NCBI GenBank assembly: GCA_016710435.1
Contig: JADJVV010000001.1
Location: 3,122,501-3,186,500, forward strand
Reading direction: 5' to 3'
DNA from: Hyphomicrobiales bacterium
GTDB lineage: Bacteria > Pseudomonadota > Alphaproteobacteria > Rhizobiales > Aestuariivirgaceae
DNA length: 64,000 nt
Notes under the pieces: model-generated
Told to the model about the DNA's origin: nothing
Seen by the model: only the letters and a program-made list of their open reading frames with translations
Database searches by the model: none
In this document: positions 38,076 through 46,218 of the stretch, piece by piece
How the letters are laid out: every line of letters begins with the position of its first letter
How positions within the stretch are numbered: the stretch's first letter is position 1
Position numbers and translations under genes: made by a program

Positions 38076-38133
38076 ACGCAATTGCGCAATCGGCGCAGGC
38101 GTTCTAGTTTTGCGGCACATGATGGAGGATCAC

Positions 38134-39411
38134 ATGGCCGACAAGACACCCGGATTTGACACGCTTGCCATTCACGCCGGCGGTGCCCCCGACCCCGCAA
38201 CCGGCGCGCGGGTAACACCGATCTATCAGACCACGGCTTACGTCTTCAACGACGTGCAGCACGCGGCCGACCTCTTTGCCCTGCGCGCCTTCGGCAACAT
38301 CTACACCCGCATCATGAACCCCACCCAGGCGGTTCTGGAATCCAAGGTGGCGGCGCTGGAGGGCGGCACGGCTGCCCTTGCCGTGGCATCCGGACATGCC
38401 GCGCAGTTGCTGGCCTTCCACACCATCATGCAGCCGGGCGATGAATTCGTGGCGGCGCGCCAGCTCTACGGCGGCTCCATCAACCAGTTCAACCATTCCT
38501 TCAAATCCTTCGGCTGGCATGTCGTCTGGGCTGACGGCGAAGACCCGGCAAGTTTTGAAAAGTCGATCTCTCCCAAGACCAAAGCGATCTTCGTGGAGTC
38601 GATCTGCAATCCCGGTGGCCGCATCACCGACATTGCCGCCATTGCAAAGATCGCCCAGAAGGCAGGCGTGCCTCTGATCGTGGACAATACGCTGGCCACG
38701 CCTTACCTGTGCACGCCGTTTGCGCACGGCGCCAACATCGTCATTCACTCCCTCACCAAGTTCATGGGCGGCCACGGCAATTCCATGGGTGGCGTCGTCG
38801 TTGATGGCGGCAATTTCGATTGGTCCAAGAGCGGCAAGTATCCGCTCCTCTCGGAACCGAACGACAGCTACCACGGCATGAAGCTGCACGAGACCTTCGG
38901 CAACATTGCCTTCGCAATCGCCTGTCGCGTCCTGGGCCTGCGCGACCTTGGTCCGGCCATTGCGCCGCTCAACGCGTTCCTCATCCTCACCGGCATGGAA
39001 ACCCTGTCGCTTCGCATGCAGCGCCACTGCGACAATGCGCTGAAGGTGGCGGAATGGCTGGCCAAGCACCCCAAGGTGTCGTGGGTCAACTATGCCGGCC
39101 TGCCATCCGACAAGCATCACGCGCTGCAGAAGAAATACGCCCCGCGCGGTGCGGGCGCGGTCTTCACCTTCGGCCTCAAGGGTGGCTACGACGCCGGCAT
39201 CAAGCTGGTGTCATCGGTGAAGATGTTGTCGCACCTCGCCAACCTCGGCGATACGCGCTCGCTGATCATCCACCCTGCCTCCACCACACATAGCCAGCTT
39301 TCCAAGGATCAGCTGGTGAAGGCGGGCGCAGGCCCGGATGTCGTCCGCCTCTCGATCGGCATCGAGGACGTGGCCGACATCATCGGTGATCTCGATCAGG
39401 CCATGGCATAG
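38134..39411 (+). CDS. metZ: O-acetylhomoserine sulfhydrylase (Cys/Met PLP enzyme)
   Basis: 425 residues of the Cys/Met metabolism PLP family. The N-terminal TLAIHAGGAPDPATGARVTPIYQTTAYVF and Y-x-R-I-x-N-P-T-x cofactor region are typical, and the PLP lysine is in SLTKFMGGHGN. The length and the insert before the C-terminal domain fit O-acetylhomoserine aminocarboxypropyltransferase (MetY/MetZ), which forms homocysteine from acetylhomoserine and sulfide. GGAGG lies five bases before ATG 38134, which fixes the start; an in-frame TTG at 38110 is upstream. Its end overlaps the convergent ctaA stop by 16 bp. Confidence 0.93.
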   Translation: MADKTPGFDTLAIHAGGAPDPATGARVTPIYQTTAYVFNDVQHAADLFALRAFGNIYTRIMNPTQAVLESKVAALEGGTAALAVASGHAAQLLAFHTIMQPGDEFVAARQLYGGSINQFNHSFKSFGWHVVWADGEDPASFEKSISPKTKAIFVESICNPGGRITDIAAIAKIAQKAGVPLIVDNTLATPYLCTPFAHGANIVIHSLTKFMGGHGNSMGGVVVDGGNFDWSKSGKYPLLSEPNDSYHGMKLHETFGNIAFAIACRVLGLRDLGPAIAPLNAFLILTGMETLSLRMQRHCDNALKVAEWLAKHPKVSWVNYAGLPSDKHHALQKKYAPRGAGAVFTFGLKGGYDAGIKLVSSVKMLSHLANLGDTRSLIIHPASTTHSQLSKDQLVKAGAGPDVVRLSIGIEDVADIIGDLDQAMA

Positions 39412-40421
39412 GCTGCAAGGCCCGCGGGCCGCAACAGACGCATGTGAAGATGCCACAGGGCGAGGGCGAGCACGATCAACGCCCCGCCCTGGTGCATCAG
39501 CGCCACGCTGAGCGGAACGCCGTGCACAACGGTCATGATCCCGAGCACCATCTGAATCAACACCGCCGCCGCCACGAACCAGCCGGTGCGGGGTGAACGC
39601 CGCGCCATCCACAGGACGTAAGCCAGGATCACGTAGGCGATGAGCCGGTGGTTGAACTGCACCGTCAGCGCATTTTCGAACAGGTTCTTCCACTGCGGTT
39701 CCGTGACAAACATTCCGGCAGGAATCCATTCGTCATTCATCATGGGCCAGGTGTTGGAGGCAAAGCCCGCATCCAGCCCTGCAACAAACCCGCCCGCCGC
39801 GATCTGCAGGAAGATCAAGCCGATCAAACCGGCGGCGAGAAGATTGTCTGCCGTCGCAGCCCATTGCCGCGTACGGTTCAATCCCAGCGCCGTCCACACC
39901 ACGCCCGCAAACAACGCCACCGCAAAGGTGAGGTGCGCCGCCAACCTGTATTGGCTCACATCAATCCGTTCGCTCAAGCCGGACGCCACCATGAACCAGC
40001 CGAGCGCACCCTGCGCACCCCCCAACACGAACAGCAGCACCAGCCGCGGCCAGATGGCGCGAGGTATGGCCCTGATGGCCGCGAAATAGAGAAGCGGCAG
40101 CAGGAACACGGCGCCGATCATCCGGCCGAGGAAACGGTGGCTCCACTCCCACCAGTAGATGAACTTGAAATCTGCAACCGACATCCAGCGGTTCTGCACC
40201 TGGTATTCGGGGATGAGTTTGTATTTTTCGAATGCCTGCAGCCAGTCCGCCTCCGTCAGCGGCGGTATGGCGCCGAGGATGGGCTTCCACTCCGTGATCG
40301 AAAGACCGCTGTCGGTGAGGCGCGTCGCCCCGCCAACAATCACCATGCAGAAGATCAGGAAGGCGACGGCCCAGAGCCAGATGGACACGGCGGGAGGCAT
40401 ACGGGTGGGAGCGGGTATCAT
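39396..40421 (-). CDS. ctaA: Heme A synthase
   Basis: 341 residues with eight membrane helices of the CtaA/Cox15 family. Family patterns are GGATRLTDSGLSITEWKP near the N-terminus, EWSHRFLGRMIG, FNHRLIAYV and the last helix HQGGALIVL, giving the conserved histidines that bind heme. It oxidises heme O to heme A for aa3-type oxidases. The ATG at 40421 is the family start; the longer upstream frame overlaps the divergent DUF2842 gene. It overlaps metZ at the 3' ends. Confidence 0.95.
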   Translation of the reverse strand: MIPAPTRMPPAVSIWLWAVAFLIFCMVIVGGATRLTDSGLSITEWKPILGAIPPLTEADWLQAFEKYKLIPEYQVQNRWMSVADFKFIYWWEWSHRFLGRMIGAVFLLPLLYFAAIRAIPRAIWPRLVLLFVLGGAQGALGWFMVASGLSERIDVSQYRLAAHLTFAVALFAGVVWTALGLNRTRQWAATADNLLAAGLIGLIFLQIAAGGFVAGLDAGFASNTWPMMNDEWIPAGMFVTEPQWKNLFENALTVQFNHRLIAYVILAYVLWMARRSPRTGWFVAAAVLIQMVLGIMTVVHGVPLSVALMHQGGALIVLALALWHLHMRLLRPAGLAAYAMA

Positions 40422-40467
40422 TCCAGCCAGATAGAGCCTGCCCCGGATTGCTTCAAGCCATCCATCG

Positions 40468-40485
40468 GGGGCGCACGTGCGCCCC
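40468..40485. promoter_or_regulatory. Perfect 18-bp palindrome between ctaA and the DUF2842 gene
   Basis: GGGGCGCACGTGCGCCCC is self-complementary, about midway between the divergent starts at 40421 and 40521. There is no T-run. It is a good candidate operator or a strong hairpin in both leader RNAs. Confidence 0.5.
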
Positions 40486-40520
40486 TTCCCCGCACCCGCC
40501 CGCGGCGATAAGGAGAGGCC

Positions 40521-40730
40521 ATGACCCTCCGCACGCGCAAGCTCATAGGCACCTTTGCCACCGTCTTCTGGATTGCCCTCTATGCCCTCGTCGCCATGGC
40601 CATTGGCGGACAATATGTGGTGGGCCACGGCATGCTTGCGGAATTGTCGTACTATGTGATCGCGGGCGTGGCCTGGGTGCCTGTTGCCATGATCATCATC
40701 AAGTGGATGTCCAGGCCCGATCCCGTCTAG
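40521..40730 (+). CDS. DUF2842 membrane protein
   Basis: 69 residues with two hydrophobic helices (TVFWIALYALVAMAIGG and YYVIAGVAWVPVAMIIIKWM), the size and layout of DUF2842, a small alphaproteobacterial inner-membrane protein that is often next to heme A or oxidase genes. AGGAG lies six to nine bases before the ATG. Its stop overlaps that of the convergent deacetylase gene by 3 bp. The role is unknown. Confidence 0.9.
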   Translation: MTLRTRKLIGTFATVFWIALYALVAMAIGGQYVVGHGMLAELSYYVIAGVAWVPVAMIIIKWMSRPDPV

Positions 40731-41782
40731 CCGACGTTCAGCCGCCGTCCCATGTTACTCATGCGCCCCGGAAGCCCTGACGCCAGCACCTTCAACCAGT
40801 GCATCCGGTCATATTTGCTCGACACCATCACGCGCGGCAATCCATGAATGTGTGCCGCATGGTCAGCATATACGGCCCCCATGCGGGTGGTGACGGCACT
40901 GGCATAGCCGGCTTCCGCCGCCATGCGGAAGTCACGCGGCCCCGCATGCCCCACGTTGCCATAAGGAAAGGCAAAATGGCGAACGGGCCGTTGGAGCTCG
41001 CGCTGCAGCCGCTGGCCTGAATCCGCGATTTCCGCACGCGCTTGGTCTTCCGGCAAGCGGGACACCGCAAAGTGATTGTTGGTATGCGCACCGATCGTCG
41101 CAAGCGGATGCTCCGCCATGCGCCGCACCTCATTCCAGTCCATGATCAGATCACGGCACATCTGCCGGAGATCGATACCGTGACGTTCACACGCCTCACG
41201 GACCCACTGCCGTTGCACATGTTCCGGCATCGCCTGCAGCGTGGGCGCCAGGGCTCCCCAGGCCTTCGCCTTCGCCGCAGCGCTTCCATCAAGGACAGCT
41301 GATGCACCGGGCATGCTGATTTCTCCGCTCCCCGCGGCGATCATGCGTTCCAGCGCCAGCCACCACATCTCAGCGCTGCCATCCACAAAACCGGGCGCCA
41401 CATAGACGAGGAAGGGACAATCATGCTTTGCAAACACCGGAAGGGCATGCACCAGATTATCGCGATAGCCGTCATCCAGCGTGAACACGGCGAACGGGCG
41501 CAGCGATTGCGTCTTGCCTGCAATCCGCAGCAAGGCATCGTCCAATGACAGGAACTCATAGCCCGCCGCCTGCAACATGGTCAGCGCCGCATCGAGAAAT
41601 TCCGGCGTCGAGGACAAGCCGCTGTTGGGCGAAAAGCCATCCGGCGCAGCAACTGCGGGCCGCACGGAATGCATGCAGAAGATCACACCCAGGCCCTGTG
41701 CCCAAGGGCGCAACGCAACAGCCGCACCGGTGCGGTGCAGAGCCTCGAAAGTCAAACGCAGAAGTGTCGTGGAAGCAGACAT
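40727..41782 (-). CDS. Polysaccharide deacetylase (NodB family)
   Basis: 351 residues. The catalytic motifs of the carbohydrate esterase 4 family are visible: FTLDDGYRDN (base and metal aspartates), ATIGAHTNNHFAVSRL with the metal histidines, and RHFAFPYGNVGH. It would remove N-acetyl groups from a polysaccharide such as the one made by the neighbouring cluster. No signal peptide is obvious from ATG 41782; a GTG at 41803 adds seven residues. It follows the Wzz-like gene on the same strand after 64 bp, so it belongs to the exopolysaccharide locus. Confidence 0.9.
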   Translation of the reverse strand: MSASTTLLRLTFEALHRTGAAVALRPWAQGLGVIFCMHSVRPAVAAPDGFSPNSGLSSTPEFLDAALTMLQAAGYEFLSLDDALLRIAGKTQSLRPFAVFTLDDGYRDNLVHALPVFAKHDCPFLVYVAPGFVDGSAEMWWLALERMIAAGSGEISMPGASAVLDGSAAAKAKAWGALAPTLQAMPEHVQRQWVREACERHGIDLRQMCRDLIMDWNEVRRMAEHPLATIGAHTNNHFAVSRLPEDQARAEIADSGQRLQRELQRPVRHFAFPYGNVGHAGPRDFRMAAEAGYASAVTTRMGAVYADHAAHIHGLPRVMVSSKYDRMHWLKVLASGLPGRMSNMGRRLNVG

Positions 41783-41846
41783 GCGGCGGGAAAAAGACCA
41801 CACCCCCCGTAACGGATTCCTTAACGGACGGGTGCGGCAGTTACGA

Positions 41847-44111
41847 TCAACTCGCCGCCTTCAGCGCGCCATCAGCAACATGAGTATCCAGCTTCACGAA
41901 ATAGGCCTGCCGTATGCCCCGTGCCGACAAAGTCTTGGCGGCGGCCACGGCGTCCTTCTGCCGCTGAGCAGACGCAAGAAAGATCATCGCAGCCATCCCT
42001 TGCACCGCATCCGGCGTGGCAGCCGACGCTTCACCGGCATTGACGAGAATGACGTCATACACCTGCGCCAGCGAGGCCAGCACAGCAGGCATGCGCGCCG
42101 CCAGCGTTTGTGACGGCACGATGGCTCCCGGCATCCCCAGCCGCATCACCTGCACCGCACTCTTGTGATCGCGCACGATGACCTTGGCCACGTCGGCCTG
42201 CCCGGCCAGCAATTCGCAAAGCCCCTGCCCGTCCGTCAGCGCCATGAGGTCCTGCACGTTGGGGCGTGTCGGTGAAATATCCAGCAGCATGGTCTTCAGC
42301 TTGCGGGCAGAAAGGGCGCGCGCCAACGCCACGCTGGCAAAGGCCGTATCGAACGTGCCGCCGATGCTGGTGAGCGCATAGGACTTTGCAACACCTTTGC
42401 CCGCATTGTCGGCAATGGCAGCAGCCATGCGCTGAAGCGGTTCGGCCAGTTCCGGAACGGCATCGACATTGTCGAGCTGCACAAAGGCTTTGATCAACTG
42501 CGGCACGACGGGAAGCGAAGCCAGCAATTGAGGCACAGGTTCCGGCGCAGCCGCCTGCACCGGCGCCACTGTCATGGCGCGCCGCATGATTGCCGCGTCT
42601 GCCTCGTCAACAACGATATCCAGCGGCGGAATGGAAACATCCGCCCGGCCCTGCATCACATGCGCGACGGCAGGCATGGCACGTTCCGCCTGCGGACCGG
42701 CCACCGGTGTTGCTGCTTCGGCAACGCGGCCCGATTGCCGGATCACTTCAAAGAGAAACGCAAGCCCAAGGCCGGCCGTGAGACCCGCGAGAAGTGTCAG
42801 CATCAGTGTCGGGCCGACCTTCGGGAAGAACGGCACAGCGGCCACGCTCGCCGTCTGGATGATGCGTGCATAACCCGGTTGCAGGTTGAGGTCCTGCCGC
42901 GCGTTTGCATCGGCATAGCGCGCCAGCATGGTTTCAAGCAGCGCGGAATCCGCCGCGGCCTCACGCTCCAGCTCCTTCAGCTTCACATCGCTCTGAAGTG
43001 CACCGCCTTCACGCGACTTGAGTTGTTCCAGTCCCTTGCGCAGGCTTTCGGCTCGCGCCTCGGCCACCTTCGCCTGGCCTTGCAAGGAATCCACAACGCG
43101 AAGCGCTTCGCGGCGCAACTGCTTCTCAACCCCCAAAAGCTCGCGGCTTGCCGCAATCATCTTGGGATGGCTGGGAAGATACGTCGCGGACAATTCCGAA
43201 ACCTTGCGCATCGCCGCAACCTGCTGCTCGCGCAAGCGCTGCACCACCGTGTTGTTGAGGACATCGGCGGAAGCATCGACAGAGCCGACGCTCTCCAGCA
43301 TGGAGGAAATCTCGTCGGCCTTGGCACGGGCCTCGCTGCTTGCAGCCTCGGCCAGCGTGATCTGGGTGTTGAGTTCGGAAATCTCCTGCGTGCCCAGCGT
43401 TGATGTCTGGCCTTTCAGCAATCCCGCTTCTGCGCGGAATGTCTCCACGGCGGCTGCGGAGGCCGAGACCTTCTGGCGCAAGACGTCAATCTGCCCACCC
43501 AGCCAGTCACGGGCGCGCGCATTGGGGCCGGACTGGCTTTCGCGCGTTGACAAGACATAAGTCTCGGACAGCGCGTTCGCCACCGCCGCAGCCGTCTTGC
43601 CGTCAAGTGCAGCATAGCGGACGACAATCACGTTCGACAGCGGGATCTGATAGATCGACGCATTCTTGATCAGGTGCTCGACAGCGCGCTGCTCGCCGCT
43701 CATCAACCGCGGGTCAGTGCCGAAGCCCATGGCCAGCATTGTCTTTTTGACCTTGCCCACGCCCTTGCGCAGCGGATCAAACTCGCCCTGCCCTTCCAGT
43801 TGCAGCTGCTTCACAACACGTTGCGCCAGGTCTTCCGACTTCAGCACGGAAACCTGCGAGGTCACGAAGCGGTCGTCGATCTGGTCGCTGCGTTGTTCCT
43901 GCGTGTTGTTGGGGCGGTCGAACGGCGTCGAAAGGTTGGCCACGAGAATCTGCGACTCGCTTGCATATTGCGGCGCGTTGACTGCAAGGATGCCGAGGCC
44001 TGCGAGGCCACCAAGGCCGAGGCACGCGAGAATGAGAAGAGGCCGGCGCACCATGCCGCGCGCGATATCCGCGATGCTGAGGCTGGATGTTGGCGGAAGA
44101 GGCTGCTGCAT
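41847..44111 (-). CDS. Polysaccharide co-polymerase (Wzz/Wzc-like) with degenerate kinase domain
   Basis: 754 residues. An N-terminal Wzz domain has a first membrane helix (about 24-44) and a long coiled-coil (about 190-380), closing at a second helix (PFFPKVGPTLMLTLLAGLTAGLGL). The C-terminal part (about 577-754) has the fold order of BY-kinases, but the P-loop reads SIGGTFDTAF, lacking the G-x-G-K-S/T lysine, the second motif is LLDISPTRP, and the Walker B is DVILVNAGEAS with Asn for Asp. No C-terminal tyrosine cluster is present. It is likely a chain-length regulator that has lost kinase activity. ATG 44111 is used. It is divergent from the Wza-like gene. Confidence 0.88.
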   Translation of the reverse strand: MQQPLPPTSSLSIADIARGMVRRPLLILACLGLGGLAGLGILAVNAPQYASESQILVANLSTPFDRPNNTQEQRSDQIDDRFVTSQVSVLKSEDLAQRVVKQLQLEGQGEFDPLRKGVGKVKKTMLAMGFGTDPRLMSGEQRAVEHLIKNASIYQIPLSNVIVVRYAALDGKTAAAVANALSETYVLSTRESQSGPNARARDWLGGQIDVLRQKVSASAAAVETFRAEAGLLKGQTSTLGTQEISELNTQITLAEAASSEARAKADEISSMLESVGSVDASADVLNNTVVQRLREQQVAAMRKVSELSATYLPSHPKMIAASRELLGVEKQLRREALRVVDSLQGQAKVAEARAESLRKGLEQLKSREGGALQSDVKLKELEREAAADSALLETMLARYADANARQDLNLQPGYARIIQTASVAAVPFFPKVGPTLMLTLLAGLTAGLGLAFLFEVIRQSGRVAEAATPVAGPQAERAMPAVAHVMQGRADVSIPPLDIVVDEADAAIMRRAMTVAPVQAAAPEPVPQLLASLPVVPQLIKAFVQLDNVDAVPELAEPLQRMAAAIADNAGKGVAKSYALTSIGGTFDTAFASVALARALSARKLKTMLLDISPTRPNVQDLMALTDGQGLCELLAGQADVAKVIVRDHKSAVQVMRLGMPGAIVPSQTLAARMPAVLASLAQVYDVILVNAGEASAATPDAVQGMAAMIFLASAQRQKDAVAAAKTLSARGIRQAYFVKLDTHVADGALKAAS

Positions 44112-44246
44112 GACGTCCCTGAAACGCAAACACGAATAAGACAAACGACTCGGAAGGCTGGCGCGCTCCGCAACCCTGACGTTTCGGACTTTATGGTTTC
44201 CATTCCATTAACGCGAACACCCTCGTGGGCTTAAGTCATTGTTCAC

Positions 44247-44275
44247 CATGATTGCTTATGCCTTGCCCAATCATG
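44247..44275. promoter_or_regulatory. Dyad CATGATTG-N13-CAATCATG in the exopolysaccharide promoter region
   Basis: Perfect 8-bp arms (44247-44254 and 44268-44275) with a 13-base spacer, 47 bp upstream of the Wza-like start and 136 bp upstream of the Wzz-like start. Position and symmetry suggest an operator controlling one or both halves of the cluster. Confidence 0.5.
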
Positions 44276-44321
44276 CAGGCGGCATCCCTCCTGCGTGCAG
44301 TTAGTGTGAATGTGGTGTCCA

Positions 44322-45011
44322 ATGCGTTTTCTCTCCTTGATCGTTGTGGCCGTGATGCTTCAGGCGTGCGCCAATACGTGGGAAACTGATGGACCCGCCT
44401 CGCCTCCCGGCGGCACTGGCATCACCGCAGAAGACCAGCTTGCTGAAGGCCCGGACGCCGTCGCCTCGATCACCAAACTGCCCGATCACAACAACGTCGG
44501 CGCGCTGCCCCCCTTTGCAACACAGGGACACGCCGCGGCTTATGAATTCGGCACAGGCTACCGTGTCGGCGCAGGAGACCGCCTGAGCATCCGCGTCGCC
44601 GGAGAAACGGACCTTACCGGCGAATATGTCGTCGATCCGTCCGGCGTCCTTTCCCTGCCCTATGTGCAGTCCGTTCCCGTTGCAGGCCTCACCAGTGGCG
44701 ACATCGAGCAGCTCATCGTCCGCCGCCTCAAGGCCGGCTACCTCCGTGATCCCAAGGTCTCGGTGCAGCCCATCAATCTCCGTCCCTTCTACATCATGGG
44801 GGAAGTCACCACGGCAGGTTCCTTCCCTTATCAAGGTGGGCTGACCGTGCAGCAGGCCATCGCCACCGCTGGCGGCTACAGTCCGCGCGCCGACCAGGGT
44901 GCCGTCCTCATGACGCGGCGCACCGCCACTGGCACCAAGACCTACAAGGTGCCCGTGACCACCCAGGTCTATCCCGGCGACATCGTTTTCATCCGCGAAC
45001 GCTGGTTCTGA
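44322..45011 (+). CDS. Outer-membrane polysaccharide export lipoprotein (Wza/ExoF-like)
   Basis: 229 residues. The signal peptide ends in the lipobox LQAC, so the mature protein is a lipoprotein. The poly-export domain begins YRVGAGDRLSIRVAGETDLTGEY and is followed by the first SLBB-like unit (FYIMGEVTTAGSFPYQGGLTVQQAIATAGG). It is shorter than full Wza, so it resembles the one-SLBB ExoF/GumB-like type that forms the export channel with the Wzz-type partner. ATG 44322 gives the clean lipoprotein signal; an ATG at 44310 is possible. It opens the plus-strand exopolysaccharide operon. Confidence 0.93.
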   Translation: MRFLSLIVVAVMLQACANTWETDGPASPPGGTGITAEDQLAEGPDAVASITKLPDHNNVGALPPFATQGHAAAYEFGTGYRVGAGDRLSIRVAGETDLTGEYVVDPSGVLSLPYVQSVPVAGLTSGDIEQLIVRRLKAGYLRDPKVSVQPINLRPFYIMGEVTTAGSFPYQGGLTVQQAIATAGGYSPRADQGAVLMTRRTATGTKTYKVPVTTQVYPGDIVFIRERWF

Positions 45012-45025
45012 TCCGGAGCAGGCTG

Positions 45026-46108
45026 GTGCGCATTCTCCATGTCTTCCGCAGCCCCGTGGGTGGCCTGTTCCGTCACGTGCGCGACCTCGCACAGGGCCAG
45101 TCCGACCTCGGACATGACGTTGGCCTGTTCTGTGATTCCTCAACTGGCGGCGCAAATGCCGAACGCCAGCTTGCCGATTGCCGCGCCTTCTGCACCGGAG
45201 GCGTCGCCACACGGGCGATCTCTCGCCTGCCCGGCCCATCGGATGTGGCCGTCATGGCCGCCGTCCGGCGTCATGCAGCGGCGGGCACCTTCGACATCAT
45301 CCACGGCCACGGCGCCAAGGGCGGCCTTCTCGCCCGGCTCGTGGGCCGCAAGCTGGGCATTCCCTCGGTCTATTCGCCCCATGGCGGAAGCCTGCACTAT
45401 GCCTGGCGCAGCCCCGCCGGAGCAATCTTTCTCGGAACCGAGAAAATCCTCGCGCGGATGGGCAGCGGCTTTGTCTTCGTCTGCGACTATGAGAAGCAAC
45501 TCTTTGCTGCGAAGGTTGGGCTCGCTGGCAAGCCCTCCGTGGTTGCGCACAACGGCCTGTGGCCTGCCGAGTTCCAGGCCGTCCGTCCCGCCGCCCATGC
45601 AACCGATCTCGTCTTCGTGGGCGAAGTCCGCCACCTCAAGGGCATCGACATGCTGCTCGCTGCCGTGCGCGAGATCGGCAACATCACCCTGACGGTTGTT
45701 GGCGATGGCCCGGAACTGGAAAACTTCACCAACCTTTCGAAATCCATGGGATTGTCGGAGCGCGTCGCTTTTGCGGGCCGCCTGCCCATTCGCCAGGCGC
45801 TGTCGCTGGGCCGTCTCATGCTGGTCCCATCCCGGAACGAGTCCTTCCCCTATGTCGTTCTGGAGACAGCGGCCGCCGCCGTGCCCATGATTGCCACAAA
45901 TGTGGGTGGCATTCCGGAAGTGCTTCCCGGCGCCATGCTCTGCGAACCCAATGCCGCCGCCATCGCGGATGCCATTCGCAAGGTTCTCGCCAACCCGGCA
46001 CTTGCCCGTCGGAAGGCGGAAGACCTTTCACAAGCCATGCACCAGCACTATTCGGTTGCCACCATGGCCGGCACCATCACGAATTTCTACGGAACCCTGG
46101 GCCGTTAA
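45026..46108 (+). CDS. Glycosyltransferase family 4 protein
   Basis: 360 residues of a GT-B fold. The N-terminal lobe begins MRILHVFRSPVGGLFRHVRDLA; the C-terminal lobe contains the nucleotide-sugar region GDGPELENF and the E-x7-E motif ESFPYVVLETAAAAVPMIATNVGGIPEV, both typical of retaining GT4 enzymes. It adds one sugar to the lipid-linked repeat unit on the cytosolic face. The start is GTG at 45026, 15 bp after the Wza-like stop, with GGAGCAGGC upstream. Sugar and linkage are unknown. Confidence 0.93.
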   Translation: MRILHVFRSPVGGLFRHVRDLAQGQSDLGHDVGLFCDSSTGGANAERQLADCRAFCTGGVATRAISRLPGPSDVAVMAAVRRHAAAGTFDIIHGHGAKGGLLARLVGRKLGIPSVYSPHGGSLHYAWRSPAGAIFLGTEKILARMGSGFVFVCDYEKQLFAAKVGLAGKPSVVAHNGLWPAEFQAVRPAAHATDLVFVGEVRHLKGIDMLLAAVREIGNITLTVVGDGPELENFTNLSKSMGLSERVAFAGRLPIRQALSLGRLMLVPSRNESFPYVVLETAAAAVPMIATNVGGIPEVLPGAMLCEPNAAAIADAIRKVLANPALARRKAEDLSQAMHQHYSVATMAGTITNFYGTLGR

Positions 46109-46218
46109 CACTTGGTTCACCATGCTGGACAGGCGTGGTGAACGGATCTCGCGTCCGGCCTTGTGCTTGCTCCCCTTGCCCACTGACAGGCTTCTTGTCT
46201 CAAAGTGGTGCACGGCAA

